A DNA stretch of 64,000 nt, from contig OMXC01000006.1 in assembly GCA_900314925.1 (NCBI GenBank), positions 62,001 to 126,000 on the forward strand, given 5' to 3'. Below, piece after piece: positions 37,400-46,080 of the stretch (positions are counted from its first letter, which is position 1; each line of letters starts with the position of its first letter). Below the pieces are notes generated by a model that was not told where the DNA came from, did not search any database, and worked only from the letters and a program-made list of their open reading frames with translations. This DNA is from an uncultured Bacteroidales bacterium. Lineage in GTDB: Bacteria > Bacteroidota > Bacteroidia > Bacteroidales > P3. Position numbers and translations under genes: made by a program.

Positions 37400-38586
37400 G
37401 CTATCAGTACCAAAAGTTGTGCCGTAAATATCCGGAGGAACATCGTCAGCGGGTACACCGTCGCGTAGCCCGTGTTGGGCAGCTTGCAGCCCTCGGGAGC
37501 CACGGTGTTGGCGAAAGCCAGCGTCGGCGGGTCGGTGTGGCTGCCGCCGATGAAGCCCATCAGCGTGTAGTAGTTCATCTTCAGCACCAGACGGCCGAAG
37601 AGGCCGACGAGCACCGGCGGCACCATGGTGATGATAACACCGTAGACCACCCACATATAGTGCTCCTGGACGGTCTCAACAAACTTGCCGCCAGCCCCAA
37701 GGCCGACACCTGCAAGGAAGAGCGCAATGCCCACCTCACGGAGCATCCACACACCGTGGCTGTCGGTGAATTCGGTATTGAACCACCCCTTCTTCACTCC
37801 CAGCCAGCTACCGATGAGCGATACCACCAGCGGGCCGCCGGCAAGGCCTAGTTTGACAGGCGCCTTCATTCCCACAGGAATAGGTATGGAGCCCAGGACG
37901 ATACCGAGGGCTATGAAAACAAAGATAGGCACAAGGTTTATCTTGTGGCGCTGAGATGTCGGTGTAGCCTGCTTGGCTGCCGCTGCCGGCGTCGATTCGT
38001 CGGTGGCGGGCTCTTTCTTCAGGTCAATGCGGCAGAGCGGACGAAGCAGTATGCATGTTACAATCATGCCGACCACAGCCAGCGGATAGGCCACAGCATA
38101 GCCTGCTGCCAATCGGTCAGAAGCGCCCTCTATACCGAGGTCGTTCACAGCCTGCTGCGCTGCCGAGAGACCGGGGGTATTGGTGATGGCGCCGGTATAT
38201 ACACCGGCCATATCGGTCAGCTCCTGGTTGGCCAGCTTGGCTATAATCACCGTCATAACCACGCCGAGGGCCACATTCACCAGAGCCATTCCGTTCATCG
38301 CCAAGCCTCCTTTCTTGAAGCTGCGGAAGAATCCGGGGCCCACCTGCATGCCTACTGCAGTGACGAAGAGTATCAGTCCGAACTCCTTGACGATATGCAG
38401 CATGTCATTGTTGAGGCTTACGCCGAAGGCACTCAACGCAATGCCGACGAACAGCACCCATGTGATGCCCAGCGTGATACCCTTCACCTTCAGCTTGCCC
38501 AACAGCAAGCCTGCAAAGATGGAGATGGCCAGCATCAGTACTGTGCTGGCCACTCCACTACCTGTAAACAGATTAGTAAACCACAT
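37396..38586 (-). CDS. AspT/YidE-type (AAE family) transporter without RCK domain
   Basis: This 396-residue membrane protein has two repeated transporter halves. Each carries a G-rich loop typical of the aspartate:alanine exchanger family: GVYTGAITNTPGLSAAQQAV in the first and GFIGGSHTDPPTLAFANTV in the second. Most relatives (~550 residues) have TrkA_C (RCK) domains between the halves; here only a short Lys/Ala linker (EPATDESTPAAAAKQATP) is present. The position between OTC and an outer-membrane barrel suggests an amino-acid exchanger for citrulline, arginine or ornithine. That is inference from context. Confidence 0.82.
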   Translation of the reverse strand: MWFTNLFTGSGVASTVLMLAISIFAGLLLGKLKVKGITLGITWVLFVGIALSAFGVSLNNDMLHIVKEFGLILFVTAVGMQVGPGFFRSFKKGGLAMNGMALVNVALGVVMTVIIAKLANQELTDMAGVYTGAITNTPGLSAAQQAVNDLGIEGASDRLAAGYAVAYPLAVVGMIVTCILLRPLCRIDLKKEPATDESTPAAAAKQATPTSQRHKINLVPIFVFIALGIVLGSIPIPVGMKAPVKLGLAGGPLVVSLIGSWLGVKKGWFNTEFTDSHGVWMLREVGIALFLAGVGLGAGGKFVETVQEHYMWVVYGVIITMVPPVLVGLFGRLVLKMNYYTLMGFIGGSHTDPPTLAFANTVAPEGCKLPNTGYATVYPLTMFLRIFTAQLLVLIA

Positions 38587-38588
38587 GA

Positions 38589-39590
38589 TTAGTCACCAAG
38601 AGTTGCAACCATGACGGCCTTAATCGTGTGCATACGGTTTTCAGCCTCGTCGAAGACGATGCTGTTCTCGCTCTCGAAGACCTCCTCGGTCACCTCGATG
38701 CCGTTCAGGCCGAACTTCTCGTGCACGTCGCGGCCGGCCTTGGTCTCCAGGTTGTGGTAGGCGGGCAGGCAGTGCATGAACTTGCACTTCGGGTTGCCGG
38801 TCTTCTTCATCAGGGCGGCGTTCACCTGGTAGGGCATCAGCATCTTGATGCGCTCTTTCCACACGCTGTCGGGCTCGCCCATCGACACCCAGATGTCGGT
38901 GTAGATGAAGTCAAGACCCTTCACGCCCTTCTCCACGTCGTCGGTGACGGTGAGCTTGGCGCCGGTCTCCTTGGCGATCTCCTGGCACTTCTTGACGAGC
39001 TCCTTGGCGGGCTGGAGCTTCTTGGGGGCGATGATGCGGATGTCCATACCCATCTTCACGCCGCCGACCATCAGGCTGTTGCCCATATTGTAGCGGGCAT
39101 CGCCGATATAGGCGAACTTCACCTGGTTCAGGGGCTTGTCGGTGTGCTCCTGGATGGTCAGGAAGTCGGCAAGAATCTGGGTGGGGTGAGCCTCAGCGGT
39201 CAGACCGTTCCACACGGGAACGCCGGCGTAGGCGGCCAGCTCCTCGACGGTGGCCTGGTCGAAACCACGATACTCGATGCCGTCGAACATGCGACCCAGC
39301 ACGCGGGCCGTGTCCTTCATGCTCTCCTTGATGCCGATCTGGCTACCGGTGGGGCCGAGATAGGTGACGTGGGCTCCCTGGTCCTTGGCGCCGACCTCAA
39401 AGGCGCAGCGCGTACGGGTCGAGGTCTTCTCGAAAATCAGGGCAATGTTCTTGCCTTTGAGGTGGGGCTGCTCGGTGCCGGCATATTTGGCGCGCTTCAG
39501 GTCGCGGGCCAGGTCAAGCAGATAGTTGAGCTCCTTCGGCGTGAAGTCGAGGATCTTCAGAAAGTTGCGGTTTCTAAGATTATAAGCCAT
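38589..39590 (-). CDS. Ornithine carbamoyltransferase (probably catabolic)
   Basis: This 333-residue enzyme exchanges carbamoyl groups between carbamoyl-phosphate/ornithine and citrulline. Binding motifs are intact: carbamoyl-phosphate loop [21 protein letters not shown], the ornithine loop VSMGEP and the catalytic Cys in MHCLPAYHN. Its operon partners, carbamate kinase upstream and transporter downstream, argue for the catabolic direction (ArcB role) rather than biosynthesis (ArgF). The SMG loop argues against putrescine or N-acetylornithine as acceptor. No arginine deiminase gene is in the window. Confidence 0.92.
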   Translation of the reverse strand: MAYNLRNRNFLKILDFTPKELNYLLDLARDLKRAKYAGTEQPHLKGKNIALIFEKTSTRTRCAFEVGAKDQGAHVTYLGPTGSQIGIKESMKDTARVLGRMFDGIEYRGFDQATVEELAAYAGVPVWNGLTAEAHPTQILADFLTIQEHTDKPLNQVKFAYIGDARYNMGNSLMVGGVKMGMDIRIIAPKKLQPAKELVKKCQEIAKETGAKLTVTDDVEKGVKGLDFIYTDIWVSMGEPDSVWKERIKMLMPYQVNAALMKKTGNPKCKFMHCLPAYHNLETKAGRDVHEKFGLNGIEVTEEVFESENSIVFDEAENRMHTIKAVMVATLGD

Positions 39591-39617
39591 TTCTTTGTGT
39601 ATTTAAGTTGTTAATAA

Positions 39618-40553
39618 TTATTTCACTATACGGGTGCCGCAATTGGGGTTGTTAAGCTGGCCGGCCTCGGTGATGATGCACTCCTTGCCGCCGTGCTCCA
39701 CAAACATGATGGCAGCCCTCACCTTGGGAGCCATCGACCCTTCGGCAAACTGGCCCTCTTCGAGGTACTTCTTGGCTTCGGCGATGGTGATGGTGTCGAG
39801 CGCCTGCTCGTTCTCCTTGCGGAAGTTGATGTAGACCTTGGGCACGTCGGTGAGGATGTAGAACTCGTCGGCACCGATCTCCACGGCGCAGAGGGCGCTG
39901 GCGAGGTCCTTGTCGATGACAGCCTCGACGCCGCGCACATAGTCGCTCTCCTCAACCACGGGTATGCCGCCGCCGCCGACGGTGACGACAATGTTGCCGG
40001 CCGTGGCCAGCTGCTTCACTATCTTGATATTGTTGATGCGCGTAGGCTTGGGCGATGCCACCACCTTGCGCCAGCCGTTGCCCTTGGGGTCTTCCTTGTA
40101 CTTGGCCCCCGTCTCGCGGGCAAACTCCTCGGCCTGTTCCTTGGTGTAGTAAGGACCCACAGGCTTGGTGGGGTTCTGGAACATGGGGTCGAGCTTGTTG
40201 ACGGCCACCTGGGTCACCAGCGTCACCACATCGCGCTGTATATCGTTGCGCGCCATAACGTTGCGCAGACCCATCTCGATCAAGTATGCTATCGAGCCCT
40301 GTGTCTCGGCCACGCAGAAGTCCATCGGCATAGCCTGCACACCGACCTTCTTGCCGGCCTCGTGCTGCAGCATCACGTTGCCCACCTGCGGCCCGTTGCC
40401 GTGGCCGATGACAACGTTATAGTTGCGTTTCAGCAGAGCGCACAAGCTCTCGCAAGTGTTCTCAACATTCTCTATCTGCTCCTGATAGGTACCCTTCTGG
40501 CCGCTGCGCAACAAGGCGTTGCCGCCGAAAGCCACCACTGCAAGTTTTCTCAT
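39618..40553 (-). CDS. arcC: Carbamate kinase
   Basis: This 311-residue kinase makes ATP from carbamoyl-phosphate and ADP, the last step of arginine or citrulline fermentation. Family motifs are clear: VAFGGNALL, VIGHGNGPQVGN, the signature region VVTVGGGGIPVVEE and the C-terminal GSMAPKVRAAI with EAGQL. It is the first gene of the operon (promoter -7 at 40616-40623) and is followed 27 nt later by ornithine carbamoyltransferase. Confidence 0.95.
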   Translation of the reverse strand: MRKLAVVAFGGNALLRSGQKGTYQEQIENVENTCESLCALLKRNYNVVIGHGNGPQVGNVMLQHEAGKKVGVQAMPMDFCVAETQGSIAYLIEMGLRNVMARNDIQRDVVTLVTQVAVNKLDPMFQNPTKPVGPYYTKEQAEEFARETGAKYKEDPKGNGWRKVVASPKPTRINNIKIVKQLATAGNIVVTVGGGGIPVVEESDYVRGVEAVIDKDLASALCAVEIGADEFYILTDVPKVYINFRKENEQALDTITIAEAKKYLEEGQFAEGSMAPKVRAAIMFVEHGGKECIITEAGQLNNPNCGTRIVK

Positions 40554-40615
40554 TATTATCCTATTTTTTTAGTTTTCAATCAAATACACCCTCCACCGCA
40601 GTGAAGAAGAAAATG

Positions 40616-40623
40616 CAAATATA
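40616..40623 (-). promoter_or_regulatory. -7 element for arcC operon
   Basis: TATATTTG followed by GCA on the minus strand, 62 nt before the arcC ATG. Confidence 0.65.
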
Positions 40624-40703
40624 TAAAAAAAAATCGGAATACCAATAAAAAAGAGCATTTTCGCCATTTTCGCCCCCTCGCACCCCCTCCCCTACGGCTC
40701 CCC

Positions 40704-40803
40704 TACGGAGTCCCTACGGCATTTCTTCAGTAGTTCTTCAGTAGTTCTTCAGTGCGGCACTGAAGAACTACTGAAGAACTACTGAAGAACGGCCGTACCG
40801 GGG
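40704..40803. repeat. 100-bp palindromic element, copy 2
   Basis: This is identical over all 100 bases to 28078-28177 and in the same orientation. The 33-bp perfect arms are 40723-40755 and 40757-40789 around G40756. On the left it is extended by two more 11-nt units of type CTCCCCTACGG (40687-40708). It lies in the divergent gap between arcC (-) and a glycosyltransferase gene (+), about 75 nt from the latter's likely start. Confidence 0.93.
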
Positions 40804-40877
40804 AAAAGCCTTTTTGTTGGCCGACGGCATAATAAAAAAGGCGGCTCGGCGTTATGGAAACAAAAAAGACACCAACG

Positions 40878-42002
40878 ATGAAAGTCATCATACTCGGCAC
40901 CGCATGGCCCTACCGCGGCGGCATAGCGGCCTTCAACGAACGGCTGGCACGCGAATACCAGGCTCAGGGGCACGACGTGGAGGTGGTCACCTTCACGCTC
41001 CAGTACCCCTCCTTCCTCTTCCCGGGCAAGACGCAGTACAGCCCCGACCCGGCCCCCGAAGGGCTGCGCATCACGCGCAAGCTCAACGCTATAAACCCCT
41101 TCAGCTGGATCAGCACCGGTCGCTACATCAGGCGCCGGCGCCCCGACCTGCTCATCACACCCTTCTGGCTGCCCTTCATGGCCCCCGCCCTCGGCACCGC
41201 CGACCGCGTGGCCAAGCGCAAAGGCATGCGGCGCATCTCCGTCATCCACAACCTGATACCGCACGAGCACCGCCCCGGCGACAAGCTCTTCTCGCGCTGG
41301 TTCGTGGGCGCCAACGACGGCTTCGTGACCCTCAGCCGCTCGGTGCTTGACGACATCAGCCTCTTCGACGCCAAAGGCTCAAAGCCCAAGGTATACAGCC
41401 CCCACCCGCTCTACGACCACTACGGCGACCGCATGGACGCCGCCGACGCACGGCGCGCCATAGGCCTGCCCGAAGAAGGGCGCTACGTGCTCTTCTTCGG
41501 CTTCATACGCGAATACAAGGGGCTCGACCTGCTGCTGAAAGCCATGGCCGACGAACGACTGGAGAAGATGAGGGTGAAGCTCATCGTGGCCGGCGAGTTC
41601 TACGGCGACCCCAAGCCGTACCACGACCTTATCGGCCGCCTCGACATCGGCGACCGCGTGGCCCTGCACACCGACTTCATACCCGACCACGAGGTGAACC
41701 GCTATTTCTGCGCCGCCGACATCGTGGCGCAGCCCTACAAAAGCGCCACACAGAGCGGCGTGAGCCAGATAGCCTACAACTTCGAGAAGCCCATGCTCGT
41801 CACCAACGTCGGAGGCCTGCCGGAGATAGTGCCCGACGGCAAGGCCGGCTTCGTGGTAGAGCCGGACCCGCAGGCCATTGCCGACGCGCTGGTGCGCTAC
41901 TACGACGAGGGCTGGGAGCAGCGCCTCGTCGACGGCGTGCGCGACGAGAAGCGCAAATACCTCTGGAGCAACTTCACCGACGCCATAGAGCATCTGCGTT
42001 AA
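40878..42002 (+). CDS. GT4-family glycosyltransferase
   Basis: This 374-residue GT-B glycosyltransferase has an N-terminal acceptor domain (ILGTAWPYRGGIAAFNERLA) and a C-terminal nucleotide-sugar domain with LFFGFIREYKGLDLLLKAM, VAQPYKSATQSGVSQIAY and GGLPEIVPDGKAGFVVEP, the E-x7-E region of family 4. It likely acts in cell-envelope or exopolysaccharide assembly; donor and acceptor are unknown. The ATG at 40878 (MKVIILG) is preferred, with an alternative 24 nt upstream. The gene is monocistronic and ends at a bidirectional terminator. Confidence 0.88.
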   Translation: MKVIILGTAWPYRGGIAAFNERLAREYQAQGHDVEVVTFTLQYPSFLFPGKTQYSPDPAPEGLRITRKLNAINPFSWISTGRYIRRRRPDLLITPFWLPFMAPALGTADRVAKRKGMRRISVIHNLIPHEHRPGDKLFSRWFVGANDGFVTLSRSVLDDISLFDAKGSKPKVYSPHPLYDHYGDRMDAADARRAIGLPEEGRYVLFFGFIREYKGLDLLLKAMADERLEKMRVKLIVAGEFYGDPKPYHDLIGRLDIGDRVALHTDFIPDHEVNRYFCAADIVAQPYKSATQSGVSQIAYNFEKPMLVTNVGGLPEIVPDGKAGFVVEPDPQAIADALVRYYDEGWEQRLVDGVRDEKRKYLWSNFTDAIEHLR

Positions 42003-42022
42003 CGCCACACAAAGACATAAGA

Positions 42023-42055
42023 AAAGCCCCGCGCCGTTGGCGCGGGGCTTTCATT
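42023..42055. terminator. Bidirectional terminator
   Basis: A 13-bp perfect stem (AAAGCCCCGCGCC / GGCGCGGGGCTTT) with a 3-nt loop, A and T flanks, between convergent glycosyltransferase and outer-membrane protein genes. Confidence 0.85.
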
Positions 42056-42074
42056 TTGTATGGTTCTCTATAGC

Positions 42075-42776
42075 TTAAAAAGCATAGCCGATACCAACGA
42101 AGAAGCGGGTGTGCTTCTGCGAGCCCTTCCAGGAAACGCCAGCGGCGGAAGTCTCTTTCATGCCAAGACGGTTGAGCATGCCGAGTTCATAGCCAGTCTC
42201 AAGACGGAAGCTGCTGAACTGCACGCCGGCGCCGAACATCACGCCAATGTCGAAGCGGGTCATTGCGGGCTTCTCAGCACCGTTCTCTTTCTTGTAGGCG
42301 TCACCCTCTGTGGTTTTCTCGCCAGAGACACCGTCAATCTTGGTGACAGTCTTGGTTTTTGCAGAAAGACCGAGAACGACATCGGGGCCGGCGAAGGCGA
42401 AGACGGCGAAGTCGTCACCGAAGGTGAGCTTGTAGTTGAGCATGATGGGAATGTTGAGGTCCATCATGGTGCTGTTGGTGGTGCTGGTGATGCCGGCAAG
42501 CTTGTTCTCTTCCTTCTTGGTGGTCATGTCGAAGTAGATACCGGGGGCAACGCCGAGGCCGCCGACAATCTCAAGATTGTAGCTGCCGCCCACATAGAAA
42601 CCGCTACCGAGAACGGCAGACGTGTCATTGGTCTTGGTGACACCAAGAGCGGTGGTCTCGGTGTGGATCCTTGCGGTGTTGCTGAGGAAACCAGCGTTGA
42701 CGCTCAGCTGAGCGCTTGCAGTACCGGCAACCAGCATGGCGGCTGCAACGGCGACGAAAGAAAATACTTTTTTCAT
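42075..42776 (-). CDS. PorT-family outer-membrane beta-barrel protein
   Basis: This 233-residue protein has a signal peptide (AAAMLVAGTASAQ) and a small eight-stranded-barrel pattern: GSGFYVGGSYNLEI, GLGVAPGIYFDMT, IMLNYKLTFGDDFAVFAFAG and a C-terminal TRFFVGIGYAF. It resembles the outer-membrane protein beta-barrel family near OmpW/PorT-like proteins. The gene 41 nt upstream encodes a paralogue of similar size. Ligand or function is unknown. Confidence 0.78.
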   Translation of the reverse strand: MKKVFSFVAVAAAMLVAGTASAQLSVNAGFLSNTARIHTETTALGVTKTNDTSAVLGSGFYVGGSYNLEIVGGLGVAPGIYFDMTTKKEENKLAGITSTTNSTMMDLNIPIMLNYKLTFGDDFAVFAFAGPDVVLGLSAKTKTVTKIDGVSGEKTTEGDAYKKENGAEKPAMTRFDIGVMFGAGVQFSSFRLETGYELGMLNRLGMKETSAAGVSWKGSQKHTRFFVGIGYAF

Positions 42777-42817
42777 AATGTTTGTGTAATTTAGTTGGTT
42801 AATAATGTATTTATTAG

Positions 42818-43561
42818 TTATCTCTTTTTCTTGAATGGATTGAAACTATAGCCAAGGCCGACGAAGAACTGGCCGGTAATGGCCGACTCATACATGAAGT
42901 TCACCTCGCGGTTCTTCACGCCTTCATTGGAGTACTCGAGCAGCCCGAAGCTGTAGCCAAAGTCGAACCGCGCTCCCCACAGCTCTATGCCGGTACCGAT
43001 CATGATACCCATGTTGAACTTGCGGTAGCGCGATTCTCCGTTTTCGTCAAGCTCATAGTGGTCAAAGGGGTGCACCTCCACAGAGTCGATAGTAGGCCAG
43101 TTGACAGTCGTCTCGCCCTTGGACGAGAGGCCAAGCTGGAATACCGGCCCGGCATATACGGTACCGACAACGAGGTCATAGAAGAACTCATACCTGTAGG
43201 TCACCAGCAGCGGAAAGCTGAGCCCCATTGACTTGACCTGCGCATTGGCCGCAAAGTCCATGTTTCCCATCACGCCGCTCTTACTCTCGGAGTGGGTGCA
43301 ATAGTCAAACGACACGCCCGTGGCCAGGCCGATACCCTTCCAGATCACGTGGTTGTAGCCAGCCATGAAGTAGAAGCCTTTGCCCAGCTCGCGTCTGCTG
43401 CTGAAGGAGGAGTCTACGCTTACGTCGTGTTTGTTGATAAAGGTGGTCTGCACACTGGCTGTCTTGCTGGTGAAGCCGGCATCCAGAAACACCTGTGCCC
43501 GTGCCGCGCCGGCCAATGCCAGCGCGGCAACGAACACCGCTATAGCTATAGTCTTCTTCAT
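42818..43561 (-). CDS. PorT-family outer-membrane beta-barrel protein (paralogue)
   Basis: This 247-residue protein has a signal peptide (VAALALAGAARAQ), then barrel strands comparable to the downstream gene: GKGFYFMAGYNHVIWKGIGL, FPLLVTYRYEFFYDLVVGTV, YAGPVFQLGLSSKGETTV and a C-terminal TGQFFVGLGYSF. The pair looks like an old tandem duplication. It begins only 7 nt after the acyl-CoA synthetase stop, so it is probably in the same transcript, an unexplained pairing. Confidence 0.76.
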   Translation of the reverse strand: MKKTIAIAVFVAALALAGAARAQVFLDAGFTSKTASVQTTFINKHDVSVDSSFSSRRELGKGFYFMAGYNHVIWKGIGLATGVSFDYCTHSESKSGVMGNMDFAANAQVKSMGLSFPLLVTYRYEFFYDLVVGTVYAGPVFQLGLSSKGETTVNWPTIDSVEVHPFDHYELDENGESRYRKFNMGIMIGTGIELWGARFDFGYSFGLLEYSNEGVKNREVNFMYESAITGQFFVGLGYSFNPFKKKR

Positions 43562-43568
43562 AAAGTGC

Positions 43569-45641
43569 TTATTTTTCCAGTCGGATGCGGGCGTCGACGG
43601 CCGTGACGTAGCGCGGATTGCCGAGGAGCGGGTTGAGGTCCATCTCGGCAATCTCGGGAGCGGCCTGCACCAGGGCGCTGACACGTGCCACCTGGTCGGC
43701 ATAGAGGTCGAGGTTGACACCCTCCTGGCCACGCACGCCTTCCAGTATCTTGTAGCCCTTGAGCTGCTTGAGCATCTCCTTGGCTTCGGCGGCGGTGATG
43801 GGCGCCAGGGCGCTCTGCACGTCCTTCAGCACCTCGATGAAGATGCCGCCAAGGCCGAAGAATATCTGGTGGCCGAACTTGGCATCGCGGATGGCGCCGA
43901 TGTAGACGTCGATGCCGTCGAGCATCGGGTACATCTCCACAGCGTAGGTCTCGGGGATGACTATCAGGCGGTCAAACTCCTTGGCCACGGTGTCGAGGTC
44001 TTTCACGCCGAGGGTCACACCGCCCACGTCGCTCTTGTGCAGCGGGCCGACGACCTTCATCACCAGCGGCACGTCCTTGGAGCAGCCCACCTCCTTGGCG
44101 AAGGCCAGGGCGTCCTCCTTCTTGCTCACCTCCACGCTCTTCTTGCGGCTGATGCCGGCGGCGTCGAGCAGCTCGTTGTAGTCGGCGATCTCCATGTAGC
44201 CGTCCTTGCAGCGCTCCACGGTCTTGCGGATGCGCGCCACGTCTATCTTGGGTGTCTCCACATGCTCCGGCTGGGGCTTGGGGGTGTGGTACACCTTGCA
44301 GATGGCGTTGCCGAGGACGCACTCCTCCGGGAAGTTGATGCGGCCCTTGGCAATGAAGTCCTCGATCTCCTCCTTGACGTTGATGATGCTCGGCAGCACG
44401 GGGAAGATGGGCTTCTTGCAGGTCTTCATCTTCTCGTCGAGCAGGTCGTAGACCTCCTTGTTGCTGAACAGTCCGGGGCTGCCGAAGATGACCACGGAGA
44501 AGTCGATGTCCGTGTAGTCGTTCTCGACGGCGTCGATGATGTAGCCCAGCTGCTCGGCGGTGCCGGTGGCCAGGAAGTCGATGGGGTTGCCCACCGAGGA
44601 GCCCGCGAAGAGCTTCTCCAGCAGGGCGGGGCTGGCGGGGTGCTCCTTGAGCGAGGGCACCTCCATGCCGCCGTTGCTCAGCACGTCGGTCAGCATCACG
44701 GCGGGGCCGCCGGCGTGGGTGATGACGGCGCAGCGCTTGCCCTTGATCTCGGGGTGCATGAAGACGGCGCAGACGGTGGTCAGCTCCTGACGGTTCTGGC
44801 AGCGGACGATGCCGGCCTTGCGGAACAGGGCGTCCACGGCGGCGTCGTTGGTGGCCAGGGCGCCGGTGTGGCTGCTGGCGGCGCGGCTGCCGGCGGCGCT
44901 GCCGCCGCTCTTGATGGCCGCTATGTGGCAGCCCTTGTTGATGAGGCTGCGGCTATGCTTGAGCAACCGCTGCGGGTCGCCGATCTTCTCCATGTAGAGC
45001 ATGATTACACGCGAGGACTTCTCGGGGTCGAAGGTCTCGTCGAGGTGCTCCAGCACATCCTCGATGCCCAGCTGGGCGCTGTTGCCGACAGCCCACACGC
45101 TGTTGAACTTCAGGCCGTTGCTCATGCCGTACTCCTTGATGAACACGGCCGTGGCGCCGCTGCCGGTGATGAAGTCCACACCCTTGGGGTCGAGGTGGGG
45201 TATCGGGGCGTCGAAGCAGCCTGCATAGTTGGTGTTGAGGAAGCCCGTGCAGTTGGGGCCTATGAGCGAGCCGCCGACGCTGTTGATGGTGTCGACGATG
45301 TGCTTCTCGATGGCGGCGCCCTCGGCGTTTTCCTCGCTGAAGCCGGCGCTGATGATGATGAAGCCCTTGGTGCCCTTCTCCTTGGCCAGCACGTCGACCG
45401 TCTGGGCGCAGAACTTGGCGGCGATGCAGAGGATGGCGCAGTCCACCTGCGGCAGGTCGTCGACCTTGGCGTAGCACTTCACGCCCTGCACCTCCGTCTC
45501 CTTGGGGTTGACGGCGTACACCTGGCCCTTGAAGGGGCTCTCCAGCAGGTTCTTGAGGGCTTTGCCGCCCGGCTTATGCACATCTGACGAAGCACCGCAG
45601 ATGACGATGCTGCGCGGATTGAGTAGTTCTTTTGCTATCAT
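43569..45641 (-). CDS. ADP-forming acyl-CoA (acetate) synthetase, fused subunits
   Basis: This 690-residue enzyme joins the alpha part (CoA-binding RSIVICGASSDVHKPGGKAL, IGPNCTGFLNTN and the CoA-ligase region ASSHTGALATNDAAVDALF) to an ATP-grasp beta part (VPLVMKVVGPLHKSDVGGVT). It makes ATP and acid from acyl-CoA, ADP and phosphate in fermentative bacteria. The start ATG at 45641 (MIAKELLNPRSIVICG) is preferred; the longer open frame runs through the dyad operators and promoter region. The acyl substrate is not fixed by sequence; acetate or a similar short acid is likely. Confidence 0.9.
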   Translation of the reverse strand: MIAKELLNPRSIVICGASSDVHKPGGKALKNLLESPFKGQVYAVNPKETEVQGVKCYAKVDDLPQVDCAILCIAAKFCAQTVDVLAKEKGTKGFIIISAGFSEENAEGAAIEKHIVDTINSVGGSLIGPNCTGFLNTNYAGCFDAPIPHLDPKGVDFITGSGATAVFIKEYGMSNGLKFNSVWAVGNSAQLGIEDVLEHLDETFDPEKSSRVIMLYMEKIGDPQRLLKHSRSLINKGCHIAAIKSGGSAAGSRAASSHTGALATNDAAVDALFRKAGIVRCQNRQELTTVCAVFMHPEIKGKRCAVITHAGGPAVMLTDVLSNGGMEVPSLKEHPASPALLEKLFAGSSVGNPIDFLATGTAEQLGYIIDAVENDYTDIDFSVVIFGSPGLFSNKEVYDLLDEKMKTCKKPIFPVLPSIINVKEEIEDFIAKGRINFPEECVLGNAICKVYHTPKPQPEHVETPKIDVARIRKTVERCKDGYMEIADYNELLDAAGISRKKSVEVSKKEDALAFAKEVGCSKDVPLVMKVVGPLHKSDVGGVTLGVKDLDTVAKEFDRLIVIPETYAVEMYPMLDGIDVYIGAIRDAKFGHQIFFGLGGIFIEVLKDVQSALAPITAAEAKEMLKQLKGYKILEGVRGQEGVNLDLYADQVARVSALVQAAPEIAEMDLNPLLGNPRYVTAVDARIRLEK

Positions 45642-45750
45642 ATCTTGTCGTTTAATTTTTATACAATTAATGCCTATGTAACGCGTATATTTTATAAATA
45701 TTGTATAACGGCAAAAAAAGTTTTTGCCGCACGGGCAATATTTCTGTTTT

Positions 45751-45803
45751 TTGCTTATTCCATTAAGCAATTTTACTCCAAAAATGCTTATTCCATTAAG
45801 CAA
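45751..45803. promoter_or_regulatory. Two direct copies of a dyad operator
   Basis: TTGCTTATTCCATTAAGCAA at 45751-45770 recurs at 45785-45803 (first base changed). Each copy is itself a dyad (TTGCTTA-N6-TAAGCAA). The spacing of 34 nt is about three helical turns, so two dimers would sit on one face. The site is 110-160 nt upstream of the acyl-CoA synthetase ATG. It looks like the binding site of a dimeric regulator; the regulator is unidentified. Confidence 0.65.
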
Positions 45804-46080
45804 ATCACACGTGCGATTGGGCGGCGAAGGTGCTTGATGACGAGGGGCTGAAAAGGCATGTTTACCTTATCCTCGAATTGTTAAAACTTTACTCTCTCTT
45901 ACATAGAAAAGTGATGGTAAGGAGCAACAAAGGAGCAATTAAGGAGCAACTAAAGAGATGATACGGACAAAGGGCTATGGTACAGCATGTTATGTGCCGA
46001 CTATAGCAAAACAGCCAAAGCGTTGGAATACAACACTTTGGCCGTTTAGGCCAAATCGGCCCGCAAGGGGGTGCGAAATG
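45804..46080. other. Intergenic region between acyl-CoA synthetase and topB
   Basis: This 277-nt stretch contains a tandem repeat (45911-45955; units near AAGGAGCAACT, about four copies) and a hairpin behind topB (46013-46042). No credible ORF is seen. Confidence 0.5.
46013..46042 (-). terminator. Probable terminator of topB
   Basis: Stem GCCAAAG / CTTTGGC with an inner GTTG/CAAC pair, followed on the minus strand by CTGTTTTGC. It lies 39 nt beyond the topB stop. Confidence 0.5.

Noticed and set aside
45642..45803. 54 extra N-terminal residues of the acyl-CoA synthetase
   Set aside because: The region holds the duplicate dyads and AT-rich promoter-like DNA; the family starts near MIAKELLNPRS.
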